Positions 44,597 through 57,159 of a stretch of 64,000 bases of DNA are shown here, one piece after another. Under the pieces are notes generated by a model. It saw only the letters and a program-made list of their open reading frames with translations, made no database searches and was not told the DNA's origin. A program made the translations under genes and the position numbers. The DNA comes from Climacium dendroides (lineage: Eukaryota; Streptophyta; Bryopsida; Hypnales; Climaciaceae), in NCBI GenBank assembly GCA_950106755.1, contig OX467084.1, forward strand, positions 2,170,001 to 2,234,000. Direction: 5' to 3'. The first letter of the stretch is position 1. Each line of letters starts with the position of its first letter.

Positions 44597-45250
44597 TGAC
44601 ACATCTCCTAGTGAATCCGAATCTTTGAAGGGCCATAATTTTGCAAAAACTTATCCAAATGGGACAAGTGAGAAGTCCATTAGAATCTACTCGTCGCGTA
44701 GATATCCGAAATGGGCTCGCATGTGGGATTTGAAGATGGGATTGCAAAGTTACACCGTTTGGAAGTTTAGGTGCCCAAACAATGGCATTGTTATGACTTT
44801 GTCATACGTCTGAACTACGTGGCAACTAATGCTAAGAGGGGGATTAGGAGGAGTAGTTATGCGCCTTGTAGGGTTTATAGTAGTTAACTTTCATGACATT
44901 GATTGTTTCCTCTTAAGGCCAATGAAAAGGTTGTGTCTCTCACCTTGCATTTTGTTAATCTCATGGACCGTTGCAACCTCTTCACTTCTATGGCTTGTGT
45001 TATGATCTTTGAGTGAGTTCTTGAGGCTTAGCCAATCTATTAGCATTACTTCGAGTGTGGAAAGGAAGCAATGAAAGAAGGAATCGTGTAGGTTTGGCCA
45101 TGGAGTATTTAAAGCGATAATGTAGGGAGCTAGAAGGTGAAGCTGGAGCGTCAGCATACCAATCGTGGTAGGTTCTAACAAGCGTAATGTCGTAATTTCA
45201 ATTGGAATCGGGTAGTCTTCTACAACCCAAGTGTGTTTGGGGTTCTCCTT
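44597..45250. repeat. Dispersed repeat, copy B (pairs with 1-640)
   Basis: Homologous to the first 640 bases of the window. Together with DNA left of 42487 it forms the sequence interrupted by the CACTA element. The segment 44620-44690 ('ggccataattttgcaaaa' to 'attagaatctac') also resembles parts of 34700-34790 and 56425-56505. Confidence 0.55.
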
Positions 45251-45702
45251 CGATCTAGAATGGGGGGTGTCAAATACTATAGAAAGTACTTTAGGAAAGG
45301 TTGGTCTCCCTCCTCCCTCCCTCTCGGAGCCTTAATGAGTCCTAGTGACTCAAGGTGGAAGATGCAAATTCACCACAGGGTCTAAGGCACCATGAGGTAC
45401 TAGTGTGAATGTCCTATGACACTGGTTGCATGGAATCCCACTCCTTGTTAGATCATTGCCCATGTGTCCCAAGGTATGAGTCTTGATTAATAACAAAAGA
45501 TAACTAGCAAATACTCATGGGTCTAAGATAGAGTTGGGGTGACATTCAAAGGTGGTAAACACCAATGGGGAATAGTATCTCTACCGCTGTCATGTTGTAA
45601 ATCAGTACATATAGTAAAAACAAATTATTGTATGTTTTGTTCAATAACTTCATAATGAAGCTATAGGTTGAGAAGTTTAAAGGTGACGTTGTCCTGTGAA
45701 GG

Positions 45703-45709
45703 TATATAA
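45703..45709 (+). promoter_or_regulatory. Possible TATA box
   Basis: TATATAA in GGTATATAAGTGG, about 70 bp upstream of ATG 45778. It may be an LTR or gene promoter; no paired LTR was found. Confidence 0.3.
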
Positions 45710-45777
45710 GTGGATGGGTTTGCCTTGAACCTTCATTCAACCTTATTAGTGAGTTTGTTATCTACTTTGTAGTTTAA

Positions 45778-46223
45778 ATGTCGAATTGGAGGGGTTTTTT
45801 TAGTCTTAAGATGAAGAGCCTCAACCAGACGCTGAGTTTGAGCTTTCACTATCACAACTGCCGGATCAACTTCTTTTGTTGCGAGATTTTAGACGTCCTC
45901 GAGAAGAAGCCGGACTATCTCGACCGCCAAAACAACCTCGTGTGGAGCGGCAATGGCATGGTAATCTAGATGCTGAAGCTCGAGCGTTGGTGATCTTACT
46001 TCAAGTCGGATGTGTTGAACTAGGCACTCGCGAAGTGACGTTTGAGGCGAGTTATGAAGGCAAGAACATGGACCAATATTTTTGTATGGCTCGGCCTGTG
46101 GAGGGTAGTCATGGCCACCAACGATGGTTGGAAGGGCTTGTCAACCCTTTGACAAAGGCTGAGCGTGCAGAATATATTGCCGCTACTATCAAACGCATTC
46201 TTAAGTTTCTTCAAATGAAGTGA
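45778..46223 (+). other. Unrecognised coding-like segment, possibly a gene remnant
   Basis: An ATG at 45778 opens 63 codons. A second overlapping frame stays open from about 45841 to TGA 46221-46223 without an ATG start and includes RRPREEAGLSRPPKQP and WHGNLDAEARALVILLQVG. Codon use is GC-richer than its surroundings, and a frameshift near 45840-45880 would join the two frames. I recognise no family. It could be a gag remnant or a decayed host gene. Confidence 0.35.
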
Positions 46224-48576
46224 AGCTTTTATTGGAACTTTATTTTTTTACCTCTAGTTGTTATTTGTTAATTTTTATTTCTTAAAGTTATCTTTTCAGT
46301 GTTTATTGAAATGACAATGAGTGATTGTATTTGCTAGAAGTGAAATTGGGATTAGAATTTTAGTTAAAAGAGGACTACAATTTGGAGTGAGTGTGAATGG
46401 GGATGTGGTTAGAATGTTTGGTGGGCCTTGGTAGGGGCATGGGCTGAAATGCCCCTACCTTTCACCTTAGATGGGGAGGAAAAGGTAGAGGAGAGGAATC
46501 TTATCTAGTAGGGAGTTGGAGTTTGAGAGGGGTTGTTGTTGGTTTGAGAGGTAGGTTTTGGGCTGATGTAACTCATTGAGCATTGAACCTTTGGAATTGA
46601 AACTTTGGCATCTGATTCTTTGTGATTAGATCTTTCCAAATAGTGCTTGCAAGTTGTATTTGGACTTGTGAATTAAAAGTTATATAGTTTTGAAGTTGAG
46701 AGGACCCAAGGCCTTCTATTGAGAAGAGCAGAGGCTTCTTTGAGCCATACCTTTTGGAGTATTTTGCATTTTGTCTTGAAATTTGGAGGGAGTGTATACC
46801 ATTGTAATAGATTTTCAAAAAGTCATCACTCATCTAAATTGAAGTTTGTAAGAGAAAGTTATGAGGAGTTGAAGGTCTAAAAGAAAGTTGGGGTTTGGAA
46901 GGAGAAAGGCCGTGACTTGGAGCGACCACAACTTGGTGTGTGTTTTCCATAAGGCTTTGAGAATTCTTGTGGAGTTAGTTTGAAAAATTTTCTATCCATA
47001 ATTAGTTCATTCATTTGATTTGAATTCTTATTGAAGAAGTTATGGAGTGTGGAAGATAGGAATGAGGGCTACCTTCATAGTTTAGAAACCTAAGACTTTG
47101 TTCCTTAATAACTTTTGGACAGAGTCTTAGTTTCTTATGAAACTTTTTGAAGTTGTGGATATTAGTGTTATAATTCTAAATTGCTATTACACTTGCAATT
47201 TTGATTTGTAGTTTAAAAGTTATAGAAGAATTTAGAGGCAGTAGTTGGTTGCCAAAGGATTTAAGGGACCTCTACTTTGCACTCTAATAACTTTTGGACA
47301 ATAGTTTGGATAGAATTGAGATTTGGAGAGTGTTTTGGTTGTAAAGTTATCTTCCCAAAATGCTATTACACTTAGCATTTGGAGACTTAAGCCATCTGTG
47401 ACACTAGGAAAAAGATTGAAGCTAGTGGGAGGAGAAATTCTTTAGTATTCTTTGGGGTTCTTTGGGTTTTTTTTTGAAGACTTGAGGACTTGAAGAGTCC
47501 AAGGTATGAAGACTTGAAGATTCAAGGGCCGTACATGCCGAAGATCTAGCCGTGTATTGTGGCTTGTGGCTTTGTTATTCTTGGCCAACTTTGGAGGCCC
47601 ATTGTCTTTTATTGTTTTTCCAATTCAGATTTGGAGGATCGTTGCATTCAATTCTGCATTGTAAACCTGTTGCAGGCTATGTGGATATCCAATTTAGCCT
47701 CTTTTTGTATTGTGGACGACGAAGTAGGGTTGATCACCCACATGGTCGAATCTTATGTCGTTCTCATTGGTGAGGCTGGATTAATGATCAGTTGACCGGT
47801 GAATTTGAAGTTTAGCAGCCCATCATTCGGACGGCAGCTTGTGTTCTACTGTCCCGTTTTACCTGTCCGAAAACTTGTTTCTTATTACACACCCTTACCT
47901 AGGCCCTTTAGAGCCACCACAAGATAGGATGGGTGAAGATTGGGTGAAGATTCGAGTTTGAAGACTTTGAAGACCAAGAGAAGATACATGTTAGAAGAAT
48001 CTCCATCAAAGCACAATAACGAGCAGCCAGACACTTCACGTGTTCTCTAAGCGCACCCTTCTCACCACGACACCTCCTCATGTCACCAAATGACGAGTGA
48101 GGTGTGTCAGTTAGTAGTCATGAGGATTGGAACTTAATAATATGAACTAGAAGATGAGAACTAACACTCGGGGTACTTGGCATGTGTAGTGTTCATGAAT
48201 TGAGATTCAAGTGACACTAAAAGTAGAGCATGGTGAGTCCATTAGAAGTTGTAAGGTGTTATTTGAGTCCCGACCATTTGTTAAATATAAAATTTGGGCT
48301 GATTTTTGTATTAGCTTGGGCTAATTTTTGTATATTACTTTTGTTAAATGTTGATTTTTGTATGTTAGCTTAGATTGATTCATGTTCTTTCCTTTCTTTG
48401 ACTTGTATTCTACAAATTGTTACTTTGATCCACAACTCATTTTGACAAGGTACTTTTTCTTGTCTTTTTATTTTATCCTATTTATATCCTTTTTCTTCTC
48501 AAAGGTTTAGGTTTTATTATACATTTGCTCAGTCATTGTTATCCTCATGTTGGATTTGGCTATAGTGTAGGCAATC
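46224..48576. other. Repeat-like intergenic DNA
   Basis: 46560-47400 contains several loosely similar stretches (for example 'aagttatagaagaattt', 'taacttttggaca' twice at about 47106 and 47285, 'tgctattacact' at 47181 and 47361), suggesting an internally duplicated noncoding element. 48290-48370 repeats wording from 41815-42045. No coding sequence is supported. Confidence 0.4.
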
Positions 48577-50860
48577 ATGGCAATATATCAAAAATCTTTA
48601 AGGAAATATTTTTTTGCCAAGTCTTGCAATATTGATGTCATTGACTTTATATCTTTAGCATCTGAAAGTTCTAGGTCCTCTAAGAATCAAATATCTCTAG
48701 TGGATCAACCTCCCCTTTTATAAACTAAAATTGCACAAAGTATTTGGAAAGACCAATGGTACAACCAATTTGAATGGTTGGATTCCTCTTCAAATTTAAG
48801 GAGAGTATTTTGTAAGGTTTGCAAGGAGAAAGAAGGGGTGCTTAGTTTATGCCAAGGAGAGGTTAAAAAATTTAAAAGTAAGTGCTTTTTAAGACCATGG
48901 CCATTCCGATGAGCACAAGCAACTTGCATAGATAATACAAAGTGGAGAAAAAGTGATGGAGAAGGCCATTTTGCAAAGGCAGTGAACTTGTGATGAAGCG
49001 CTGAATTCACTTTTCAAGACAACATAATTCATAGGAAAACAATCACTCTCTTTCTCAAAGTTTTCATCTTTGTATAAGTTGTTGGTAAGTGTAAATGCTC
49101 CTATGATTGTAGGTATGTATCATGATGAGAAAACTTGTGCTGATTTGGTGTGGTGCATCTCAGTAGTGATTTAAAAAAACCATTTGTAGGATGTGGAATT
49201 CCCAATTTTTTGGTATTATGGTAGATAAATCCACTGATATTAGTATTGTTGGATATCTTGTTGAATTTGCTACCATCATGGAGGAAGGTTTGTCTGTAAC
49301 TATTTTTTTAGGCTTGTTAAAAATTGAAGGTGGAAAGAAAGATGCCGCTGTAATTTTTAATACTTTTTTTATGTAATCTATGGAAGTGGGGTTTGGATTT
49401 GTGCAAGTTTGTAGCATTTGGAAGTGATGGTGTATGCACTATGGTCGATGTTCACGGTGGAGTTTCTACCTAATTTAAAGGTCAGATAAATCCTTTTCTT
49501 CTATCTTGCCATTATATTGCCCACAATATGAATTTGGCAGCTCTTGATGCTGCAAAAGCGCTACAATGTAAAAAAAACATCTAATATTGTAGACTACTTG
49601 TTGAATTCCATTTCTTCATTTTTCAAAATGTCTGGTAAGTGCAAACATGCCCTTTCAGCCTTGCAAGAAGAATTCTTTGATGCCAAAAGAACAATGAAGC
49701 GTTACTATAAAGTTAGGTGGCTTGGTAGATGGCAAGTTGTAATCACTCTTTGTGATTCATTAGAGTCATTTTTGTGTTTTTCTGGGATGCTCAAGATGCC
49801 TAAGACTTGGGTCAAGCAAAGTCTATTTTGGGCAAATTGTCACAATTTAAGTTCATCTACATTTTGTACTTCCTTGCTAATATATTATACTCTTTGGCCC
49901 TCTTGTTTAAGGTATATCAAAAGAAATTCATGGATGTCACTACCATTGGTAGCATTTTGTGATTAAAAATTGCACAAATTAAAATGATGTTTATTGTGAG
50001 TCCACAAACTTGAATGTTGTTATGTTTAATGAGGATACAAGGTACCATGTTATACTTGAGTATGGCCCTTTGGAGGGTCATCTAAGGAAGCTAGGGCCTA
50101 AAATTCATGGAAAAATGTATCATGGTTTTAAAATGGATTTATCTAGGCTAGGAATAGATCTTGAGGAACCATTGGAATTTCAACGTGCATTTGCAAAGGC
50201 TGTGTATGCAGGTTTAGATGCTCAATTTACAAACAATGATATCATTTCTTGCTTTAAAATTCTAAACCCTTCTAACATGCCCTCAAGGCAAATTGGACTT
50301 CAAAATTGGGGTGTTGCAGATTTGAAGAGTTTGCTAACACACTATGGAATAGACCGCTTCCATTCAGGTTTCACTTTACTTCCCCTTTCGAATGTAGCAA
50401 CTTGCAAGCGTAAGTTCTTGGCCTTCAAATTGCAATGTACCATTGAATGGGGGAATTAGAATTTTAGAGATCTTTGGGGCATGATAACTTGGAATTATTT
50501 TTTGTAAACTAGGTATCCTAACTTGCTTGTGCTTGCTAAATTGGCTCGAGTGCAATGTGTGTCTACTGCAACTTGTGAGAGAGCATTTAGTGTGTAGAAT
50601 TTGATCAAAACTCATGTTAGAAATAGGCTAGGTAGCAAGAATTTAGAAGCTATGCTTAGGATTGCATTGAAAGGGCCAATTGAGGAATTTGATCATGTCA
50701 TTGTTGATGCCATTCTTTTGTAGAAAAATGAGAATAAGTATCACATTTTGTATGCTAACCCCTCAAATTACTTGTGTTCTTCAAATCAACCAAGTTCAAG
50801 TGATGCTTCTTGTTCATATGGAGTACCAAATTATGAGAGAAGCCAATTGTCTTTCTGCAT
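48577..50860 (+). pseudogene. hAT-family transposase remnant (ZNF862/KIAA1586-like type)
   Basis: Begins ATG 48577 (MAIYQKSLRKYFF). Stops and frameshifts break the frame, including TAA at about 48721. Recognisable parts in order: a zinc-finger-like N-terminus (WYNQFEWLDSSSNLRRVFCKVCKEKEG, abridged, 48750-48835); FFGIMVDKSTDISIVGYLVE near 49202-49262, holding an RNase H-like Asp; FGSDGV...NPFLLS..YIAHNMNLAALDAAKA at 49420-49560; RWLGRWQVVITLCDSLESF at 49719-49777; and the C-terminal dimerisation region (LAKLARVQC, TCERAFSV, RNRLGSKNLEAMLRIAL) at 50535-50675. The tail runs to about 50860, where dirigent block 3 begins. Terminal inverted repeats were not located. Confidence 0.85.
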
Positions 50861-51600
50861 CTCTTCTTTGACACTACTCACTCTCAAGGCATTCCAGGTA
50901 GCCAAAATGGATGGTAGCACATCAGTGCGCTCAAGTCCACGAACACTGATTCCCAGAAAGACACTTAAGCTGAAGACCTGACTTGGCATCCCTGACTACA
51001 AACCCATCCATTCTGGTGGCGCCCTGGTCAAATAATCGGCAAGGCCCCGGAGATTAGGGTTCAGGGCGTCCCCACATCCCAGGCCCCCAAAACATTCCAG
51101 TTGTCGTGCAGGCAATTCACGCTGATCGTACATTTCAGTTGTGGGGGTGAATTCAAGGACCCAAATGTCGCTGAAAACTTTCCCACGAGGGAAGGGGATT
51201 CTGATGTCATTGTGCGCGCTTCGACCTGTCACGGAACTTGCCATTTAGGGTTAGACCCTCACAGACGGGACTCTAGGTGTTCTACAGTATGGTCTCTCTG
51301 GTGTAGGTGCTGTGCTGACTCCGACAGCTTCCATTTGTGCGAACAACCTGGTCGAGTCTCGGTCCAACGGCTGACCGATCGATGCGGATTGCGGAATGAA
51401 CCCAAAGCCCCGGAGACTCGTCAGGGTGCACGGCGTCCCCACATCCCAGTCACTAAATATAAACATTCCGGTGGTTGTGCAGTCCATTCACCAGAGCCTG
51501 CATTTCACTCGCATTGCACCCGCATTAATTGCACTCGCAGCTTGAGCATCTTGGAGTGGTCTTCGTGTCCGCAGGCAGCTCCTCGCTGCAGTGTTGCACC
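50861..51600 (+). promoter_or_regulatory. Dirigent copy 3 promoter and leader
   Basis: The block begins within 'tgcatctcttctttgacac', directly after the hAT tail, and is nearly identical to copy 1 throughout, including both promoter modules. The TATA-like AAATATAAA is at 51455-51463. Confidence 0.65.
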
Positions 51601-52604
51601 ATGGCCAGCGGTTTGAGCTCCCCGCGTCGCCCGGCCATTTCTGCTTTGGTTCTCGCAGGCACGGTCCTGGCCGTCGTGCTGCTCAGTGCTCCCTTGGGCG
51701 AGGCCGCGGCGTACTACGAGAAATTGGGGCCCTACTACCAGCATGACAAGGTGTCCAGGCCCAATTTCACCGACCTCATCACAGTTCGAGGGTATGGCCG
51801 CACCGAAGGATTCGGAGCGCTTTCGGTTTTTGATGATCCTCTCACTGTCACGGCGGACATCAATTCCGAAACTGTGGGCCGAATGCAAGGCTTCCAAGCT
51901 GTCGTGAGCACCCTACGTACCCTAGCTCACTGCTGTCGACTTCCAATTCCAGTGGCCCATGGAGAGCCTCTTAATTGGATCATTCGTTCACTTGGTTGAA
52001 TGGAGTGTAGCTGTGACCCTTCACACGAACTGTCTTGGTTGGTGGTAATTAACAAGGGTGTTGATGAATGAGAGTCTGGGGCAGGACCGGTCTAACATCC
52101 TTCAGGTCTACTGAATTTCCCTTGGCCAGCGTCATGAGCCGACTCCAAATGGAATCAGGCCCTGAGTCAGTCGAATTACCGTTGATACAATCTTACTTCC
52201 CGTCCCTGATTTCGTATTCTCGCTAGCTAGCCTTCCTTTGGTTCATTGCTTTCTTCCCGCGGATTTGGATCCTTCTGAAATTGACTTCCTTCCGGGCACT
52301 TGTTGTTGGGTGTTCCCTGCAGGTTGCTCTGGATGAGTCCAGTGTTCTGATTGCCCATACCGTGCGTCTTCCCGGTGGCACCCTCTCCTTCCACGGCCAA
52401 TTCTCCATGCTGAACAAGCCGGGGGAGAGCAGGTTGCACTGTGTGGGAGGGACTGGCGAATACGAAGACGTGGTTCGCGGGTACATTCAGACCGAATTGG
52501 TGCACGTTAACGATGACACTCTGGATCTAATTGTGAAGGTCACGATGTATTATCACAAGGAGGACAAGGTGGAGAAGTTTTGTAGCGAAAAGACCGAGCT
52601 CTAA
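51601..52604 (+). CDS. Dirigent-like secreted protein, copy 3 (two exons)
   Basis: Exon 1 is 51601-51903, exon 2 is 52323-52604, and the intron (51904-52322) is the same 419 bp as in the other copies. The product is 194 residues. The signal peptide and dirigent domain are identical to copies 1 and 2, but the C-terminus reads KEDKVEKFCSEKTEL. It lacks the 9-bp duplication, and sequence after the shared VEKF codons differs, so the stop is reached 12 bp later. After the stop, 'taaagtgatggagta' matches the other copies, so the change is local. Copy 3 lies about 31 kb from copy 1. Confidence 0.85.
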
Positions 52605-52915
52605 AGTGATGGAGTACTGATTGCTCGGTCCCACACGAGGCCCAATCCTAGACATACATTTTCAAGACGCTCTTTGAGATTCTTGAGCATGGGGACTTAA
52701 CTAGGTTTTAGGGTTCGTGCTTGAGAGAAGTTTTATTGTATTGGCATAGAAGAGTTCTTGATGGTTCCCATAATTATCCACTTGCATGCAAAGTCTTTCG
52801 GAGATAGTAGTGGTACAACCTCCTTCATGTGGACAGAAGTAGCAAGCATCAATATGCTTCACGTCTTGTAGGAGGTAGATTCTATTATGCATGACTTTGA
52901 TAGCTCTTAACCCTC
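52605..52915 (+). other. 3' flank of dirigent copy 3
   Basis: Homologous to the 3' flank of copy 1, without the 210-bp extra segment, ending around 'tgactttgatagctc'. Differences from copies 1 and 2 are more frequent here than in the coding block. Confidence 0.55.
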
Positions 52916-54804
52916 AAGGTTTAAGAAGCCAAATTTGGATTGCAACACAATGTTTTTTTGTGTATTCAACATACATGGTGCATGAATGTGTACACACATT
53001 ACAAAAGTTGGTATGCATGCTAAGCCAAATTGAATGAAAGTTGGCACTTCCATTTGAGATCATTGTTGGACCTCCTCAATGTTTGAGAAGTTGCAAAATG
53101 GCCATTTATTGTATAGTCATGTACATTGTTGCATTTGAATGTGATAATGTTTAAACTCTAAAATGACCTCCAAATGAAAAATATTATTTGTTTCATTTTC
53201 ATTCCAATAGTGTGTCCCTTTTCATATTTTAGTACATATTTTGTATTATTTTCAAAAGTCAAATATGTAACCGTAAATGCGATCCCTACCAAGCCTACAA
53301 GGATTTAATTCAAGACTCAATTTGCATCGTAGATTTGGATTTTATAAATCAAACTAAACTAGATTTGTCATTTCAAGTTGGAGAGTTGAAGTGAAGCTTC
53401 ATGAATAAAAACTTGAAATAGAAAACCTTGATTATTGTTCTTGAAATAATTTGAAAATTGAATAATAAGAAACAATGCTCCCAAACGTTGTAATTGTGCA
53501 ACCAAGATATGCTTCCTGTGTTGGACAAGCTAGGAGTACTAGCTACCACATTATGGAAATGCATTGCTTCTAACTCTTAAGTTACATTTTCTTTACTAAA
53601 AAGACTTTTTCAAAACACTTGTCTCTTCATCATGATTTAGAGTCTCCATTATGGAACAATGGGTTGCAACATAATAGGGAAGACATTGTCAAACTCCGTT
53701 CCCCTCATTGCCATGTATATCTTTCATACCCACTTCTCCAATAAATTTCCTTTTATTGGGGGCAACATCTATTGTAAGTATGGGCATGGCACTAGGTGTG
53801 AGTCACACTTGTTCACATCTATTTTGGGTGGAAGAAGTGGCACTCCCTTGAGAAACAAGAATTGTAAGTCCACACGCTAGTAGGTGTTCCACACATCTAA
53901 ACTTGAAAAGAATAAAAACTTGTTCTTTGCCAACATAATTTAGTTTGTCTTGGGATGGTACATGTGTCCTCGCATTGAATTGATGGCAAATTGTTCCCAA
54001 ACATATCCATTTTTGAATTCCTATTCAATTGAGTATACCATATATTGCCTTTTCGCACGAGGAACCATGTGTGTACGTTTGAGGGACGCATTTGGAACAG
54101 AAAATTTGAAATCATTGAATTGCACATCTTGAAGATCATAATGTCCACTTGAAAGTGCTTTGATTCAAGTACAATTTCTTGGAAAAACCTATCACAATAA
54201 TAACCCTTCCATCTTTACTCAATTTACACCAAAATTGTATTAGAAATTTGAATTGAACAAACAACTTTTCAATCACTTTAATTGAATGAAATAGAGTTTT
54301 AGCATTACTTGCACAATAAAAATTTCATATTGCAATTACAATGGCTAAACATTCATCCATAAACTTATAATACTTAATGAAATTAGAGTTACATAAACTT
54401 CCTTTTCCTTATTTGAACTAATAAAATCATATATGTGTAAAATAGTTTTTTTTAATGTATAACAAATTTAAAAAGAAATTTCTATTACTTATTCTTAGAA
54501 ATAAGAATGTAGTGTAATAGAAACATTTCATGATTATTGTGAAAATTAGATATACAAAATTTGATTTATAACTACATTATAAAAAGTGGGGATTTATGTA
54601 AACATCTCCTCTTTTATGTTTGTAGAAATTTAAAAGTCATCCTAATCATCAATTACTTATGACATCATTTACTGAAAAATACAAAATTGAAAGTGAATAT
54701 TAGAATTATTATAATAACCTAAGGCAAAGCCTATTTGTGCATGTGCATTGCAAAATTTTCTAATTTTATCATGATATTTATAAATTGAAATGATTCTAAT
54801 TGTA
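52916..54804. other. AT-rich intergenic DNA, no gene recognised
   Basis: Only short open frames without motifs (for example plus 53659-53880 and minus 53897-54148). Confidence 0.5.
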
Positions 54805-55590
54805 ATATCATACTACTAAAATCATAATTCCCTCTGTAATATCACAAATGCTACATTATTACTAGGGGCTCGTGCTTACTATGCTACGCATTCATTGTAT
54901 CACATATTACTAAAATTTTGATATATTTGAATAGAATGCATGATAATGATTTCAATAAGTTTTTAAAATAATTATTTTAATTATTCTATAAATATATTTT
55001 CAATCATGCATACATAGAAATCATATTTTCACACAATGTGATATTACTGAAATAGAGTAGCAGTTCACAATCACCTCTGTAATATCACTTTTTACAAAGG
55101 ATGATATTATAAAAATAATATAGTCGTTGCAATTGAGGTGATTTTAAAGAGGATCAATATGGTGATATTATAAAGGCAGCAATTTCATTGCTTTTCTTGG
55201 TTTTATACTTCTTTTGCATTTCTATGATTTTTTACTTTTGTGAGCTTTGAATTAAATTGATCATGAAACTTTTGAGATTTACAAATTTTTCCTTTAAATT
55301 CTTCTATTTGGGTTGCCATTGTTTGTAACAATTGAGTCAAATTTCTAATGCATTTTAATGTATGTGTATCTTTTACCGTATTCATCATTGCATGTATTTC
55401 ATTCATCATTCATTAAATTTCTATTGTTTATTTTATTATATGTTTATTTATAAAAATATATATATGAAGATTTTGGTAGTTTTTATTTGAAAATTTATTG
55501 AAATTCTTACTCTGTATTCTATCTAATACATAAAAATTCTAATGAAATTCTAATGGTGAATGCGTAGCATAGCAAGTGCCAATTGCTAGT
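54805..55590 (-). repeat. AT-rich dispersed element, copy B (inverted relative to 3.79-4.54 kb)
   Basis: Bounded by CTAG near 54861 and 55587 with inverted 'ctatgctacgcattc' motifs (about 54879 and 55558). It shows the same interior order as copy A, with 'taatatcac' words and the 'tatacttcttttgcatttc' segment near 55204. Homology to copy A continues about 55 bp left of the first CTAG. No coding sequence. Confidence 0.6.
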
Positions 55591-57159
55591 ATAAATGCTA
55601 AATTTAAAATATTATACCCATTCATAGTTCATTCATGTCATGAACATATAAACTAAACTTGAATATATTAATGACTTTGCGTTACTATATATAGATTTTA
55701 TAATTAATTTAATAACCCATATTTGGCCTATTTGTGCACATGCATGCCATATTTTTAAAGTTTTATTGGTACCCATAAGCTGGATTAGGTCCAATATCAA
55801 TTTATCAAACGCCAAATTAAAAATATCATAGCCGACTAGTTTTTATTTTTTATGCCATAAAATATAAACAAAACCAAATGTGTAAGTTGAATAAATTGAA
55901 ATTGTGTATGATGTATAGGTCTTATGATTATTTTAAGAACCCATGGCGGGTATGTGCACATGCATTGTCATATTTTTAAATTTTTGCATAGTACTCTTAA
56001 GTTGGATTGGATCTAATTATAAGTTTAAAATGCTAAATTAAGAAGATTTTGCCCACATGGCTTTCATTCATGTCATAAAAATATTAACTAATTCAAAGTC
56101 TTAACTTGAATCAATTAAATGTATTAATGATTTTGTGTTTTTATATAATGTGGAATATAATAGAAAAAAATAATCTTTTTAATACTTATAATTTGCAAAT
56201 TTGTACAACAAAAAAGGCATCTATACAACAAATGTCAAATCCAAATTTGATGTAGGAATCAGTTGTTGTCTCATAAATTTTTAGTCTTTTTTTATCTATA
56301 TAGTTATAAAAGAGATCTACCAAAATTTGTGGATCTTACTATAATTTCACGGATGAAAGCACGGTTGTCATATCGGACAGAATCTTACTGTTCACGGACA
56401 AATCGGGCAAATTAGGGTTGATTGGCTGCAAACTTTGGAGGCCAATAATTTTTGGAAAAATTATCCAAATTGGGCATATGAGATGTTTTTCGGCATCTAC
56501 AGAAATTACTACAACACAAAATGAATCTAAGCAATAATTTAAAACATGCCACCTACAACAATAAAAGTTAACAATCAAAAGAATGTCACAATACACAACA
56601 CTCTTTAATGTCTCCTAAAACTTCAACTCCAAGCTTTCTAAATTCTATAAATTCTATTAATGAGCTCAAAAACTGGCAACTTGGCAATACTAATGAGGTA
56701 GGAATAATGACCTGGCCTGCTAACCCACCCCTAAACTATGCTATGACAAGATGTAGGGTGCCCCAAGCCTATTAAGAAGCTCTCACATTGATTCCTTAAC
56801 CGTGGTTCTCATCATGACCCCATCTTTTATCTTGTTCACTTGGTCGTTTGACTATTTATCTACCATCCACTTAATCAAATTTAAAACACATCTATATAAA
56901 TCTCTCTCTCTATATATAGATTTTTATATGATGCAACACTTTGCATCATGACAATGTTGTGTAAATATTGGGATCATACCACACAACACATTGAATGCCA
57001 CAACCAAGATCAAATAGACAATAAAAAACTAAGCAAGAATCCATATTAATGATCACACCCTCAAACACTTCCATATCAACTAAAAATCACATCCTCCTCA
57101 TGAAATGAGACTACATCTAATGTGGCATAGCCCTCCATGCTATGTCATTTGACACTTAG
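55591..57159. other. AT-rich intergenic DNA with a MITE-related segment
   Basis: Tracts around 55620-56060 show loose internal repetition ('tgcacatgcat.g.catattttt' at about 55734 and 55955). 56358-56510 begins CACGGTTGTCATATCGGAC and is homologous, in reverse orientation, to the 172-bp MITE at 34679-34850, but its far end differs. A TA/CT microsatellite (CTCTCTCTATATATAGA) is at about 56903-56920. No gene. Confidence 0.45.
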
